Notes: generated from the letters alone by a model not told the origin. Positions 37,997-49,757 are shown, counted from the first letter of the stretch. The stretch is 64,000 bases of DNA from Roseateles_C aquae (GCF_032337115.1 NZ_JAVXZY010000014.1:77083-141082), one strand, 5' to 3'. Made by a program: numbers and translations.

Positions 37997-39599
37997 GGCG
38001 GGCGGGCTCCAGCAATGGGTCGGCGTCTTTCACATGGCCCTCGGCAATTTCCCAGGCCAGCTGCTTGTAGAAGTCGGCCACCGGCAGTTCGGAGGCTTCG
38101 TACAAGGTCTTGGCATCTACCGGCTGGCCCAGGCGGCGCAGGTGGCCGGCGAGATAGGGCTGGCCTTTCACGTCTTCGTCTTGGCGGCTTTTGTTGGGCA
38201 TGGCTTGGCTGGGGAATGACGTGGACGGGAGCGCACGCTCGGCGCGCGGGGCACGGGCTTTGCGCGCTTTGGGGGCGGCACTGGCTTGATTGCGCTCCTC
38301 AGCGAGGCGAGCAAGCAGGGCGCTGGCGGGTTCGTCGTTGGGGTCTTGAGGGAGAAGATCTCCGCGGAAGGCCTTGGCCAGACTTTGGGGGGCTAGACGA
38401 TTTGCCAGGGATTTCGCAGCTAAGTAGCGAACTTCAATTCGGTCTGCGATACCGAACAAGGTTTCGACGCATCGAACTATTTCCTTCTGCTCTTCAGGTG
38501 AAGGGAGCGAAATGGGCAACGCCTCCAACATCGTCTTGTTGATCGAGGCTAGATTTGTCGTTTGCTTTCCGGATCGAATGAAGTAATCGAGCCCTCTGGA
38601 ATTGCCCCACCAGCTGATGAACTTGGGCTCGTTCCGAGGATCAAGCAGCCGCGCCCGAAAAACGTGGTTTTGGAACGTGCAACGAGTGATCTGCCCCTCC
38701 CAAATCCAACCGCGGCCCAGCTTGTCCAAATCGCCACCCTCGTTGAACAAGATGTCTCCGGGCTGAAGCAAGAGGCTTTCCAGCTTGGCTTTCGGCACCC
38801 TGATCGTCTTTATTTCAGCTAAGTCCAAATAACCTCGCTGAACGTTCGCCACGCGAAGATAGGGCACCTCTTCGTCTGCAACCGACTGCTTCTTGGAATC
38901 CTTCGTTACGCCACCGATCACTTGAGCGATGTCGCGCAATGAGACCGGAGTCCAAGGTTCGCTGCAGTTAACCTCCCGCCAATCAGCCGTCAGGTTACCC
39001 AGCGTTGCAGCATCCAGCACCGCCTGCCGAAACCGCTTGAGCAGCCCCGGGATGGCATCAAGGTGATCGTTGCAGGCCTTGATGCGGGCCAGCAAGGTGT
39101 CGAGGTGGTCGGCAATGCGGGTTTGTTCTGCCGGTGGCGCGATTAGCAACTCAAGCGCTCCAAGCGCCTTCAAATAGATGCCCTTTTGGGCGGTCCCCTT
39201 TGCAGTATCCAGAAAATGCTGCTGTACGTTCGGAGACGCCAATGCATACGCAAGGTAGCGTGTCGAAACGCCTTGCATAGGCCGCAGGACAGCGACACTG
39301 CGTTGGAGTGCGAACGGCGGCGCGTCTTTGGGCACCACTGCCACACGACCGATCGTGCCAACGATTGTGAGCAAGAGATCGTTGGCCTCTACCTGAGTTC
39401 GTTTGTTCTCCAGATCAAAGTCCGCTTGCGATATGAATCGGTAGTTGTCGAAGTGGATCAGTCCGTTGTTGATATTTCGTGCACTCAGCATCGGCATGCC
39501 TGCCTCTACGGCAGGCGGGGGGTTGTGCGAGCCATCTACGATTCGTTTGCACAGACTCGACAAAGTCGCTTGCGCCCAACCACGCGGTAACTCACTCAT
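37986..39599 (-). CDS. hsdS: Type I restriction-modification specificity subunit HsdS with C-terminal extension
   Basis: 537 residues from the ATG at 39599, preferred over one six bases upstream because GGAGG is then 9 nt away. Two target-recognition domains (TRD1 ~5-165, SELPRGWAQATLSS...; TRD2 ~215-375, EPWTPVSLRDIAQVIGG...) are each followed by a helical spacer (DHLDTLLARIKACNDHLDAI; RCVETLFGIADRIEVRYLAAKS). They set the DNA sequence recognised by the HsdM/HsdR complex. An additional ~110-residue tail follows LAKAFRGDLLPQDP: a basic linker (KARKARAPRAERA) and a small folded segment (GQPVDAKTLYEASELPVADF). Overlaps the DUF1016 gene upstream and the ATPase gene downstream. Its target site cannot be read from sequence. 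Confidence 0.88.
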   Translation of the reverse strand: MSELPRGWAQATLSSLCKRIVDGSHNPPPAVEAGMPMLSARNINNGLIHFDNYRFISQADFDLENKRTQVEANDLLLTIVGTIGRVAVVPKDAPPFALQRSVAVLRPMQGVSTRYLAYALASPNVQQHFLDTAKGTAQKGIYLKALGALELLIAPPAEQTRIADHLDTLLARIKACNDHLDAIPGLLKRFRQAVLDAATLGNLTADWREVNCSEPWTPVSLRDIAQVIGGVTKDSKKQSVADEEVPYLRVANVQRGYLDLAEIKTIRVPKAKLESLLLQPGDILFNEGGDLDKLGRGWIWEGQITRCTFQNHVFRARLLDPRNEPKFISWWGNSRGLDYFIRSGKQTTNLASINKTMLEALPISLPSPEEQKEIVRCVETLFGIADRIEVRYLAAKSLANRLAPQSLAKAFRGDLLPQDPNDEPASALLARLAEERNQASAAPKARKARAPRAERALPSTSFPSQAMPNKSRQDEDVKGQPYLAGHLRRLGQPVDAKTLYEASELPVADFYKQLAWEIAEGHVKDADPLLEPARHAA

Positions 39600-40692
39600 C
39601 CCCATCCCCCTCCAACATCACCCCCCGCCTCGCCATCGTCTCCCTCGCTTCCAGCAGCGCCTGATGCAGGCGCTGCTCCAGCTCCGCCTTGGGCGGCAGC
39701 TCGGTCCAGTACTCGGCCACGGTGATGCCGTCCTTGTGCATTTGCAGTAGCTCCACCTGTTCGCGGCTGGATTCGGCGCAGAGGATCAGGCCGATGGGCG
39801 CTTCTTCGCCGGGCTGGCGCTCGTGCTTGTCCAGCCACTTGAGGTAGAGCTCCATCTGGCCCTTGTGCGCGGCCTTGAAGCGGCCGAGTTTCAATTCGAT
39901 GGCCACCAGGCGGCGCAGGCGGCGGTGGAAGAAGAGCAAATCCAGGTAGAAGTCATCGCCGTCGATGACCATGCGCTTTTGCCGTTCCACAAAGGCAAAG
40001 CCGCGGCCCAGCTCCAGGATGAAGGCTTCGAGCTGGCGCAGGATGGCGGCTTCGAGGTCGGCTTCGTCGTGGCCCTGGCGCAGGCCAAGAAAGTCCAGGA
40101 AATAGGGGTCTTTGAAGACCTGGGCCGGCGGCGCGAGGGCGACAGCACCCTCGGCGGCTTCGGCGGCCGTGTGGGCCGTGGTCAGCGGTGCCATGCCGAG
40201 CTGAGCGCTGGCGATCTCGCTGCGCTCGAAGGCCTTGCGTTCGATCTGGCGGCGCAGCTCGCGCACGCTCCATGCCTGATCGGCGCACTGCGTGGCGTAG
40301 AACTGCCGGGCGGCGGCGCTCTTGAGGGGCAGCAGGCCCAGGATATGGCTCCAGCTCAATTGTCGTGACAGCGTTGCGACTATCTCGGTCTCGGGGAAGG
40401 CCTGGGCGAACTGGCGCATGCGCTGCAGGTTCTTGGCCTCGAAGCCGCGACCAAACTCACTGGACAGCTGGGCGCCCAGCTCAGCAATGAGGCGCGCGCC
40501 GTAAGCGGCCCGTTCGCCTTGCAGGAGCTCCATGTGGATGCGCTGGCCCACGGTCCAGTACAGGCGGGTGAGCTCGGCATTCACCGCGCCGGCCAGGCGC
40601 TGGCGGCTGCTGGCGATCAGCGCGCGCAGCTCGGCGTGCAGGTCTGCGCTCAGGCCGCCACCGGCCAGCTGATTCAGCTCCGGCTGACTCAC
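39592..40692 (-). CDS. DUF1016/YhcG-type PD-(D/E)xK nuclease
   Basis: 366 residues. The N-terminal DUF1016_N part (ELRALIASSRQRLAGAVNAELTRLYWTVGQRI, LSRQLSWSHILGLLPL) is helical. The C-terminal nuclease fold reads FYLDLLFFHRRLRRLVAIELKLGRF, with Asp and Glu-x-Lys in place. YhcG-type proteins are found beside type I restriction genes and in several defence islands. Here the gene lies between hsdM (4-base overlap) and hsdS (8-base overlap), so it is translationally locked into the restriction operon. The role may be an extra effector nuclease or an accessory of the complex. Confidence 0.85.
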   Translation of the reverse strand: MSQPELNQLAGGGLSADLHAELRALIASSRQRLAGAVNAELTRLYWTVGQRIHMELLQGERAAYGARLIAELGAQLSSEFGRGFEAKNLQRMRQFAQAFPETEIVATLSRQLSWSHILGLLPLKSAAARQFYATQCADQAWSVRELRRQIERKAFERSEIASAQLGMAPLTTAHTAAEAAEGAVALAPPAQVFKDPYFLDFLGLRQGHDEADLEAAILRQLEAFILELGRGFAFVERQKRMVIDGDDFYLDLLFFHRRLRRLVAIELKLGRFKAAHKGQMELYLKWLDKHERQPGEEAPIGLILCAESSREQVELLQMHKDGITVAEYWTELPPKAELEQRLHQALLEARETMARRGVMLEGDGDE

Positions 40693-42299
40693 GCGCCGGC
40701 TCCTTCGCTGGCGCTTTCATCGGCCGCCTCGTCGGTCAGCAGCAACTCGTCCAGGTCCAGGTCGGGGTCTTCGCCCAAGGCTTCCACCAGGGCGCGCAGT
40801 TCGGTGAGCGCGGCGTTCATCTCGCGCATAGCCAGGCGGGCCAGCAGGGCGGGATCTTCGCGTTGTTGCTCGGCGCTGGCGGCGCTGTCGTCCTTGAGCC
40901 AGGCGAGGTCGAGGTTGTCGCCACGCCCGGCGATCTGCTGGCGTGAAAAACAGCGCCAGCGGCCGGTCTCGCCGGTGTCCACACGTTGGGCCAGGGCGGC
41001 GGGGCCGCCTTTGGGGTCGGGGCCGAAGACGTCTTCGAACTTGTCGCGTGGCACATCAGCCGGGGCATCGGCGGCGGTGCGGAAGTAGTCGCGGGTGAAG
41101 GGGGTGCGCTTGCCGAACTGCGGCATATTGGCGCGCATGTCGTAGACCCAGACCTCTTGGGTGTTGCCCTTGTCGGTCTTCTCACCTTTGGTGAAGAAGA
41201 GCACATTGGTCTTCACGCCCTGGGCGTAGAAGATGCCGGTGGGCAGGCGCAGGATGGTGTGCAGATTGCACTTGTCCATCAGGTCGCGGCGCACGCTGGT
41301 GCCGACATTGCTTTCGAACAGCACGTTGTCGGGCAGCACCACGGCGGCGCGGCCGCCGGGCGCGAGGTTGCGGTAGATGTGCTGCAGAAAGGCGAACTGC
41401 TTGTTGCTGGTTTCGTAAGTGAGGTCTTTGCGGGTGGGCAGCCCGCCGCCCTTCTTGGTGCCGAAGGGTGGGTTGGACAGGATGAGCGTGGCGGCGCGCA
41501 GCTGGGTGCCTTCTTCGCCCAGGGTGTCGCCATAGCTCACGCCGCCTTCGATGCCATGCAGCAGCATGTTCATCAGCGCCAGGCGGTGGGTGTCTTGCAC
41601 CAGCTCCATGCCGTAGAAGGTGCTGTGGCGGTAACGGCGCTGGTCTTCCTCGGGCAGGCTGTCGAAATCGTTGTGGGCACGCAGGTAGTTGTTGGCGGCG
41701 ATCAGGAAGCCGCAGGTGCCGGCTGCAGGGTCCTGAATGACATCGCCGAGTTGCGGCTGCATCACCGTGACGATGCTGTCGATCAGATGGCGGGGCGTGA
41801 AGTACTGGCCCGCACCGCTCTTCTTTTCGGTGGCATTGCGCTCAAGCAGGTCTTCGTACAGATCGCCCAGATCGTCGCGCTGCACGCTGTACCAATCGAG
41901 CGCATCGATGTCGGTGACGAGCTTGCTCAGCGTCGCGGGCTTGGTGATGAAGGTGTTGGCGTTGGCGTAGATCTGCTGCACCGCGCCGCGGCCGTGGAGG
42001 CCGTAGTCCAGCAGCATTTCCTTGTACAGGTCCAGCCGGTCGGGGGCGGAGGCGGACTTGAGGTCATCCCACCGGGTGCCGGCCATCTGAGCCTTGGGGC
42101 CGGTTTTCTTCTTCGGGTCTTCGGGTTTCCAGACCTGGAGCCGCTCCTCCTGGCCGGTCTCCTTCATCATCTTCAGGAAGAGCAGGTAGGTGAGCTCGCT
42201 CAGGTATTGGTGGTAGGTGACGCCGTCGTCACGCAGCACATGGCACAGCGACCAGAGCTTGGCGCCGATGTCATGCGCGATTTGGGGGGAGTGAGCCAT
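40689..42299 (-). CDS. hsdM: Type I restriction-modification DNA methyltransferase HsdM
   Basis: 536 residues. HsdM_N helical domain (IAHDIGAKLWSLCHVLRDDGVTYHQYL), SAM-binding motif DPAAGTCGFLIA, and the N6-adenine catalytic motif NPPFGTKKGG. Ends with a helical C-terminus rich in Glu/Asp. Methylates adenine in the site chosen by HsdS, protecting host DNA. It starts 15 bp after hsdR and its stop overlaps the DUF1016 gene start (ATGA). Confidence 0.93.
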   Translation of the reverse strand: MAHSPQIAHDIGAKLWSLCHVLRDDGVTYHQYLSELTYLLFLKMMKETGQEERLQVWKPEDPKKKTGPKAQMAGTRWDDLKSASAPDRLDLYKEMLLDYGLHGRGAVQQIYANANTFITKPATLSKLVTDIDALDWYSVQRDDLGDLYEDLLERNATEKKSGAGQYFTPRHLIDSIVTVMQPQLGDVIQDPAAGTCGFLIAANNYLRAHNDFDSLPEEDQRRYRHSTFYGMELVQDTHRLALMNMLLHGIEGGVSYGDTLGEEGTQLRAATLILSNPPFGTKKGGGLPTRKDLTYETSNKQFAFLQHIYRNLAPGGRAAVVLPDNVLFESNVGTSVRRDLMDKCNLHTILRLPTGIFYAQGVKTNVLFFTKGEKTDKGNTQEVWVYDMRANMPQFGKRTPFTRDYFRTAADAPADVPRDKFEDVFGPDPKGGPAALAQRVDTGETGRWRCFSRQQIAGRGDNLDLAWLKDDSAASAEQQREDPALLARLAMREMNAALTELRALVEALGEDPDLDLDELLLTDEAADESASEGAGA

Positions 42300-42314
42300 A
42301 GAGGTACTGCGTCG

Positions 42315-45300
42315 TCAGGCACTGCGGGCCGGCGGGGCCCAGAGTGCATCGTTGAAAGCGTCCAGCACCGGTTGGAGCTGGCCGTTGAAGAGCTTGTCTA
42401 GCCGGGAGAAGCCACCGCCTTCGCGCTTGAAGAGCAGGTCGGGGTCGTCCAGCGCCTCGCGGTCGACCAGCAGATTGGCCTTGGTCTGCGCCGCGATGCG
42501 CTTGAGCCAATTGCGCTGCGGTTCGGTCCAGGGCTTGCCGGTGGGCGGATTCGCCAGCAGCGCCTGCAGGGCGTGGTCCACTCGCTCGTTGTAGGGCAGC
42601 AGCGCGTCGCCCACGGCGGCCTGGCGAATGTAGCCGACGATGCGGGCGGCAATGTCCTGATTGCTCATCTCGCGCCAGGCGGCCGCCAGCTGCGTTTCGC
42701 TGAAGCCCGCCACGTCGAGGGCGAGCATCAGCTCACGCAGCTGTTTGCGGGTCAGGTCGCGCGGCTTGGTGATCACGGCCATCAGCGCAGGGAGTTCGTT
42801 GCTGTGGCTGGTGATGTAGGCCTTGAATTCGTCCAGATAGGCCTGCGGCTTCTTGCCTTTGCCGTAGCCTCGCTCCGCGCGCACAAAAGCATCGGGGTGC
42901 TCTGAGACATACAGCGGCCGGCTCTGCCCCGCTGATTTGCGATCAAGCAGTTCACCCAGGCCTGGCCGCTGCGTGAACCAGGAGGCGACGTCGGCCAGCG
43001 TCAAGGTCTTCAATTGCTTGATAAAGGCCTCGGGGCTCATGCCGGCCTTGGTCTCGAAGTCCTGCACATCCTTGCTCTTGAGGTGGCGCTTCTTGACCTG
43101 CAGCTTGGCGAGAAACTGGTCGCGTACCAAGGCCCGGGCGGCATCGGTCGGGGCGCTCAGAAGCTCAGCTTCCAGCTGCGAAAAGCTGATCTTCGGGTTG
43201 ACGACCACGGGCTTCATGTCCGTCATGTCGCCCACCGCTTCGAAGGCGCGCACGGCGTCGAACACGCGGAAGCTGTCTTTGGCCTCACCATCAAACGAAC
43301 ACAGGCGCGTGGCTCGGCCCAACATTTGGTCAAACAGAATGCGGCTGTTGACCTGGCGCAGAAAGACCAGATTGCAGATTTCTGGCACGTCGACACCGGT
43401 GGTGAGCAGATCCACGGTGACCGCCACATTGGGGAGGCGCTCGTTCTTGAAGCGGCGGATCAGCTCAAGGGGCTTGTCGGCATCGCCCGTGATCTTGATG
43501 ACGGCATCGTCTTCCACGCTGCCGTACTGGGCTTCGAAGCAGTCTTTCAGCACCTCGACCACCATGTCCGCATGCTCTTTGCTGACGCAGTAAATCAGCG
43601 TCTTTCGCTTGCTGCCGGGGTCGATCTCCTGTGCCAGATAGCTGCATACGGCGGCATTGAAGGGGCGTGTGATGACGTCCCGGTTGAATGCCTTGATCGT
43701 CAGCTTGATCTCGTCGGGCGCCTTGAACAGCTCGATCTGGCTGCGCTCGGCATTAAAGACTTTGACCTCTTCACCCAGCTTCCAGGTGATGCCGGCCTCG
43801 CTGCGTTCGGTGTGAATCTGGATGGGCGGCTCGTAATCGACCAGGAAACCGTCGATCACCGCCTCGCGATAGCTGTAGTTGAAGACGGGCGGGCCGAAGA
43901 TCTCGGTGGTGTGCAAGGCTGGCGTGGCCGTCAGGCCGATCTTGACGGCATCAAAGTAGTCCAGCACGCGGCGGTACTTGGAGACGTAGTCGTCAAAGTC
44001 CCGGAAGCTCAGCTCCGTGTCGGACATCTCGCGGTCCAGCGTGTAGCCGCGATGGCATTCGTCAATGACGATGCAGTCGTACTGGTCCACCGTTGGCGGC
44101 GCGACGCCATCGGCCGGGAAGAGCACGCGGCGCATCATGCCCTGCACGGTTGCGATATGCACGGCCGTATCGGCATCAGGCGTCTTTGCGTCCAGCTCTT
44201 TGATCCCAAAGGTGTCGGCAAAGGTACGCTGCAGCTCCATGCGCGTGTCTTTGAAGGCATTGGCTGCTTGCTCGCCCAAGGCAGAACGATCCACCAGAAA
44301 GAGAATGCGCCGGAAGCGTTGTGCTTTGAGCAGGCGGTAGATCAGCGCAATGCAGGTTTTTGTCTTGCCCGTTCCGGTTGCCATGGCCAGCAGCAGCTCA
44401 CGCCGACCCTCCTCGATACAGGCTTCCGCCCTTTGGATGGCCGACGACTGGTAGTGCCGCAAGGGGAAGCCGTAGTCGAACGGCATGCTGCGCAAGTCTT
44501 CGTGCGCGCGATCCTCGTTGGCTTCCAGCAGCGCGCGCAAACCTTCGGGCCGGTACCAGCCATCAAGTGCTGTGCTGCGGTTCTCAGGCCGGCGCAGGTC
44601 ACAAAACCAGATGCCGCTCTTGGTCGCGAGCTGACGCAGATACGGCCGGCCATTGGTCGCGAAAACGAAAGGGATTCGAAACTCTGCATCTGTTCCCCAG
44701 TTTTGGGCGTGTAGCTGGGTTTCGGCGCTGGGCGAAAAATGGCGGCTGTAGCGTTTGCTTTGCTGCAGGGCGCCGGATACGTCTTTCTTCTCGCGCTTGG
44801 CCTCGACAACGGCGAGTGGGGTGAGCCCTTGGAAGAGTACGTAATCGGCGAAGTAGCCATCGCAGGGCCACTCGGCAATGGCGAGGTTGCGTCCGCGTTG
44901 TGGGCGCACACCTTGGCGGAAAGAGAGCTTGCTGGTGTCAACCTCCCAGCCGGCCTGTCGAAGCTGCTCGTCAATGATTCGACGGGTTTGGGTCTCATCC
45001 AGCTCGACGAGATCGGCGGCCTGGCTGGCGGAGAGCACTACCTTGTTAAATGACTCTCTCGGTTCAGCCTGCGCTTGGGCTTGCAGCGTCGCCAGTCTTT
45101 CCGCCAACTGCGCCTTTGCCTGGTCAGATTCAGTGGCGATTTGCTCCCAGACTGAGCGCTCTTCGCCAATCGCTGAGAGCTGGCTCAATGCGTCCTGGAG
45201 TTCCTCTTTGGCTTGCTGGTGCAAGGCCTGGTGCTTGGCGACCTCCTCGCGCAGGCTTGCCAGTTCTTTGGTCAATTCTGCCGACTGATCTTCTGGCGGC

Positions 45301-45719
45301 GTGGGCGGAATGAACGGTCCCGACCGATAGTCGGCTTGCTTAAAAGTGCGATGGAACCAGAGGCACAGCTGCCAGGCCAGCTTGAGCGTTGTGAGCGCCT
45401 GCCCGTGGTTGCCTTCGAGCGCGTGGTTCGCCGCATTGCCGGTCAAACGAATCTGATCGAGAACCTGTTTGACCTCATTGGGCAGCAGGCCCTCGGCGCG
45501 AAGGCGACGAATCAACTCGTACTGGCTTTCCGCCTGCGTCGAATACAGGCCGCCTCGGGCGGCGAGCGACTGAGCAAGCAGCTCGGCCAACTGCCTGAGT
45601 TTCAGCAGGCAGGTATTGGGGTCTTCCGCGAAATAGCGTTCCGCTAGCGCACCAAGGCGCCAAAGCTGAGCCTCATAGGGCTTCAGCATGTCGAAGTTCG
45701 AGCGAATGTTCTGCTGCAT
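42315..45719 (-). CDS. hsdR: Type I restriction endonuclease subunit HsdR with N-terminal DUF4145-like domain
   Basis: 1134 residues. An N-terminal helical DUF4145-like domain (MLKPYEAQLWRLGALAERYF to ~140) and a coiled coil (~148-220, SAELTKELASLREEVAKHQ...) precede the HSDR_N nuclease (DYVLFQGLTPLAVVEAKREK, Asp and Glu-x-Lys). The helicase motor follows: Walker A MATGTGKTKT, box DECHRG, LTATPALHT, SKEHADM and GRATRLCS. HsdR translocates and cuts unmethylated DNA far from the site, with HsdM and HsdS. It is the first gene of the defence operon. The start at 45719 lies 108 bp from the gyrB 3' end. Confidence 0.92.
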   Translation of the reverse strand: MQQNIRSNFDMLKPYEAQLWRLGALAERYFAEDPNTCLLKLRQLAELLAQSLAARGGLYSTQAESQYELIRRLRAEGLLPNEVKQVLDQIRLTGNAANHALEGNHGQALTTLKLAWQLCLWFHRTFKQADYRSGPFIPPTPPEDQSAELTKELASLREEVAKHQALHQQAKEELQDALSQLSAIGEERSVWEQIATESDQAKAQLAERLATLQAQAQAEPRESFNKVVLSASQAADLVELDETQTRRIIDEQLRQAGWEVDTSKLSFRQGVRPQRGRNLAIAEWPCDGYFADYVLFQGLTPLAVVEAKREKKDVSGALQQSKRYSRHFSPSAETQLHAQNWGTDAEFRIPFVFATNGRPYLRQLATKSGIWFCDLRRPENRSTALDGWYRPEGLRALLEANEDRAHEDLRSMPFDYGFPLRHYQSSAIQRAEACIEEGRRELLLAMATGTGKTKTCIALIYRLLKAQRFRRILFLVDRSALGEQAANAFKDTRMELQRTFADTFGIKELDAKTPDADTAVHIATVQGMMRRVLFPADGVAPPTVDQYDCIVIDECHRGYTLDREMSDTELSFRDFDDYVSKYRRVLDYFDAVKIGLTATPALHTTEIFGPPVFNYSYREAVIDGFLVDYEPPIQIHTERSEAGITWKLGEEVKVFNAERSQIELFKAPDEIKLTIKAFNRDVITRPFNAAVCSYLAQEIDPGSKRKTLIYCVSKEHADMVVEVLKDCFEAQYGSVEDDAVIKITGDADKPLELIRRFKNERLPNVAVTVDLLTTGVDVPEICNLVFLRQVNSRILFDQMLGRATRLCSFDGEAKDSFRVFDAVRAFEAVGDMTDMKPVVVNPKISFSQLEAELLSAPTDAARALVRDQFLAKLQVKKRHLKSKDVQDFETKAGMSPEAFIKQLKTLTLADVASWFTQRPGLGELLDRKSAGQSRPLYVSEHPDAFVRAERGYGKGKKPQAYLDEFKAYITSHSNELPALMAVITKPRDLTRKQLRELMLALDVAGFSETQLAAAWREMSNQDIAARIVGYIRQAAVGDALLPYNERVDHALQALLANPPTGKPWTEPQRNWLKRIAAQTKANLLVDREALDDPDLLFKREGGGFSRLDKLFNGQLQPVLDAFNDALWAPPARSA

Positions 45720-45796
45720 TCCTGACCTCGTCCTGGCTATCTGACCGCTTCAATGCCTCCCAGCTAAGCGATCCATAGCAATTGCGACATTGCTGT

Positions 45797-45816
45797 GGCC
45801 CCGTTCAAGCGGGGCC
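45797..45816. terminator. Hairpin downstream of gyrB
   Basis: GGCCCCG, loop TTCAAG, CGGGGCC: a 7-bp GC stem 11 bp past the gyrB stop, between gyrB and hsdR, both on minus. No U-tract, so efficiency is uncertain. Confidence 0.45.
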
Positions 45817-45826
45817 GGCGCGTAAC

Positions 45827-48394
<2,568 letters not shown>

Positions 48395-48445
48395 CGCAAA
48401 CTCTCTCAAGGCCGCGGCGCGGCCGGTACAACTCTCAAACTAGAA

Positions 48446-48462
48446 CCCCCGCTTGGCGGGGG
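48446..48462. terminator. GC hairpin between dnaN and gyrB
   Basis: CCCCCGC, loop TTG, GCGGGGG: a 7-bp stem. On the minus strand it is followed by TTCTAGTTTG, a weak U-tract. It may attenuate dnaN readthrough into gyrB. Confidence 0.5.
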
Positions 48463-48489
48463 CAGGGGGTGCGAAACATTCACCGCACA

Positions 48490-48519
48490 GCGGATCTGAG
48501 GCCTCGGCCTCAGATCCGC
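48490..48519. terminator. Perfect 13-bp stem-loop overlapping the dnaN stop codon
   Basis: GCGGATCTGAGGC, loop CTCG, GCCTCAGATCCGC. The minus-strand stem includes the last codons and TGA of dnaN. A hairpin here may terminate, or protect the dnaN message 3' end; no U-tract. Confidence 0.5.
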
Positions 48520-49634
48520 ATCGGCATCACGACGTACTTGAAGCCGGTCTGTTCGGGGATGGTGATCAGCGCGCTGGAGGCGCTGTCGTTCAGATCGATG
48601 CTGACCATGTCCTGGCTCATGTTCGACAGCGCATCCATCAGGTAGGTGACGTTGAAGCCGGTCTCGATCAGGTCGCCGCCGTAGTCGATTTCGATTTCTT
48701 CCTTGGCCTCTTCCTGCTCGGCATTGCTGGAGGCAATCGACAGCAGGCCCGGCTCGAAGGACAGGCGCACCGCCTTGAACTTCTCGCTGGTCAGGATGGC
48801 GGCACGCTGCAAGCTGGCCAGCAGCGGCGCGCGGCCCAGCGTGACGCGGAACTTGTGGTTCTTGGGGATGACGCGGTTGTAGTCAGGGAACTTGCCCTCG
48901 ACCAGCTTGGTGACGAACTCCATGCCCGAGAAGCTGAACTTGGCCTGGTTGCCGGCAAAGCGCATCTCGATGGGCTGGTTTTCTTCCTCACCCTTGCCAC
49001 CGTCTTTCAACAGGCGCATCAGCTCCAGCACCGTCTTGCGCGGCAGGATCACTTCCTGCTTGGGGATTTCAGTTTCCAGCTCGGCCTGGGCCAGGGCCAG
49101 GCGGTGGCCGTCGGTGGCCACGAGCGTGAGGTTCTTGCCTTCGGCGACGAAGAGGATGCCGTTCAGGTAGTAGCGGATGTCGTGCACCGCCATCGAGAAG
49201 TGCACCTGGTTGATCAGGTGCTTGAGCGTCTTTTGCGGCACGCTGAAGGCGGGGCCGAAGTCGGCGGCTTCCTGCACCAGCGGGAAGTCGTCGGCCGGCA
49301 GGGTTTGCAGCGTGAAGCGGCTTTTGCCGCCTTGCAGCGTCATCTTGCTGGCGTTGCTCGTCAGGCTGACGGTCTGATCCGAGGGCATGGAGCGCAGGAT
49401 GTCGATCAGCTTGCGCGCGCCCACGGTGCTGGAGAAGTTGCCGGCGTCGCCGTCGAACTCGACCGTGGTGCGCACCTGGATTTCCAGATCGCTGGTGGTG
49501 AGCTCGACCTGCGAGCCCTGCTTGCGTATCAGCACATTGGCCAGGATGGGCAGGGTGTGGCGGCGTTCCACGATGCCGGAAACGGCTTGCAGGGCGCCCA
49601 GCACCTTGTCCTGGGTGGCTTTCAACACAATCAT
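48510..49634 (-). CDS. dnaN: DNA polymerase III beta sliding clamp
   Basis: 374 residues, three clamp domains, starting MIVLKATQDKVLGALQAVSGIVERR and ending in the typical YVVMPMRI. Forms the ring that holds DNA polymerase III on DNA. It lies downstream of dnaA, but the 391-bp gap holds a long repeat, so it may have its own promoter. Confidence 0.97.
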   Translation of the reverse strand: MIVLKATQDKVLGALQAVSGIVERRHTLPILANVLIRKQGSQVELTTSDLEIQVRTTVEFDGDAGNFSSTVGARKLIDILRSMPSDQTVSLTSNASKMTLQGGKSRFTLQTLPADDFPLVQEAADFGPAFSVPQKTLKHLINQVHFSMAVHDIRYYLNGILFVAEGKNLTLVATDGHRLALAQAELETEIPKQEVILPRKTVLELMRLLKDGGKGEEENQPIEMRFAGNQAKFSFSGMEFVTKLVEGKFPDYNRVIPKNHKFRVTLGRAPLLASLQRAAILTSEKFKAVRLSFEPGLLSIASSNAEQEEAKEEIEIDYGGDLIETGFNVTYLMDALSNMSQDMVSIDLNDSASSALITIPEQTGFKYVVMPMRI

Positions 49635-49757
49635 GTCTACCTCTCTCCGCTTGTACTGGGGTGCGCACGACGGCCCGGCATGTTCAATGCAAGACGCGCG
49701 CGCGTAGAACAGCGCGCATTGTCACTCAGGAATGGGGTGTTTCCCGGCGGGATAAGT

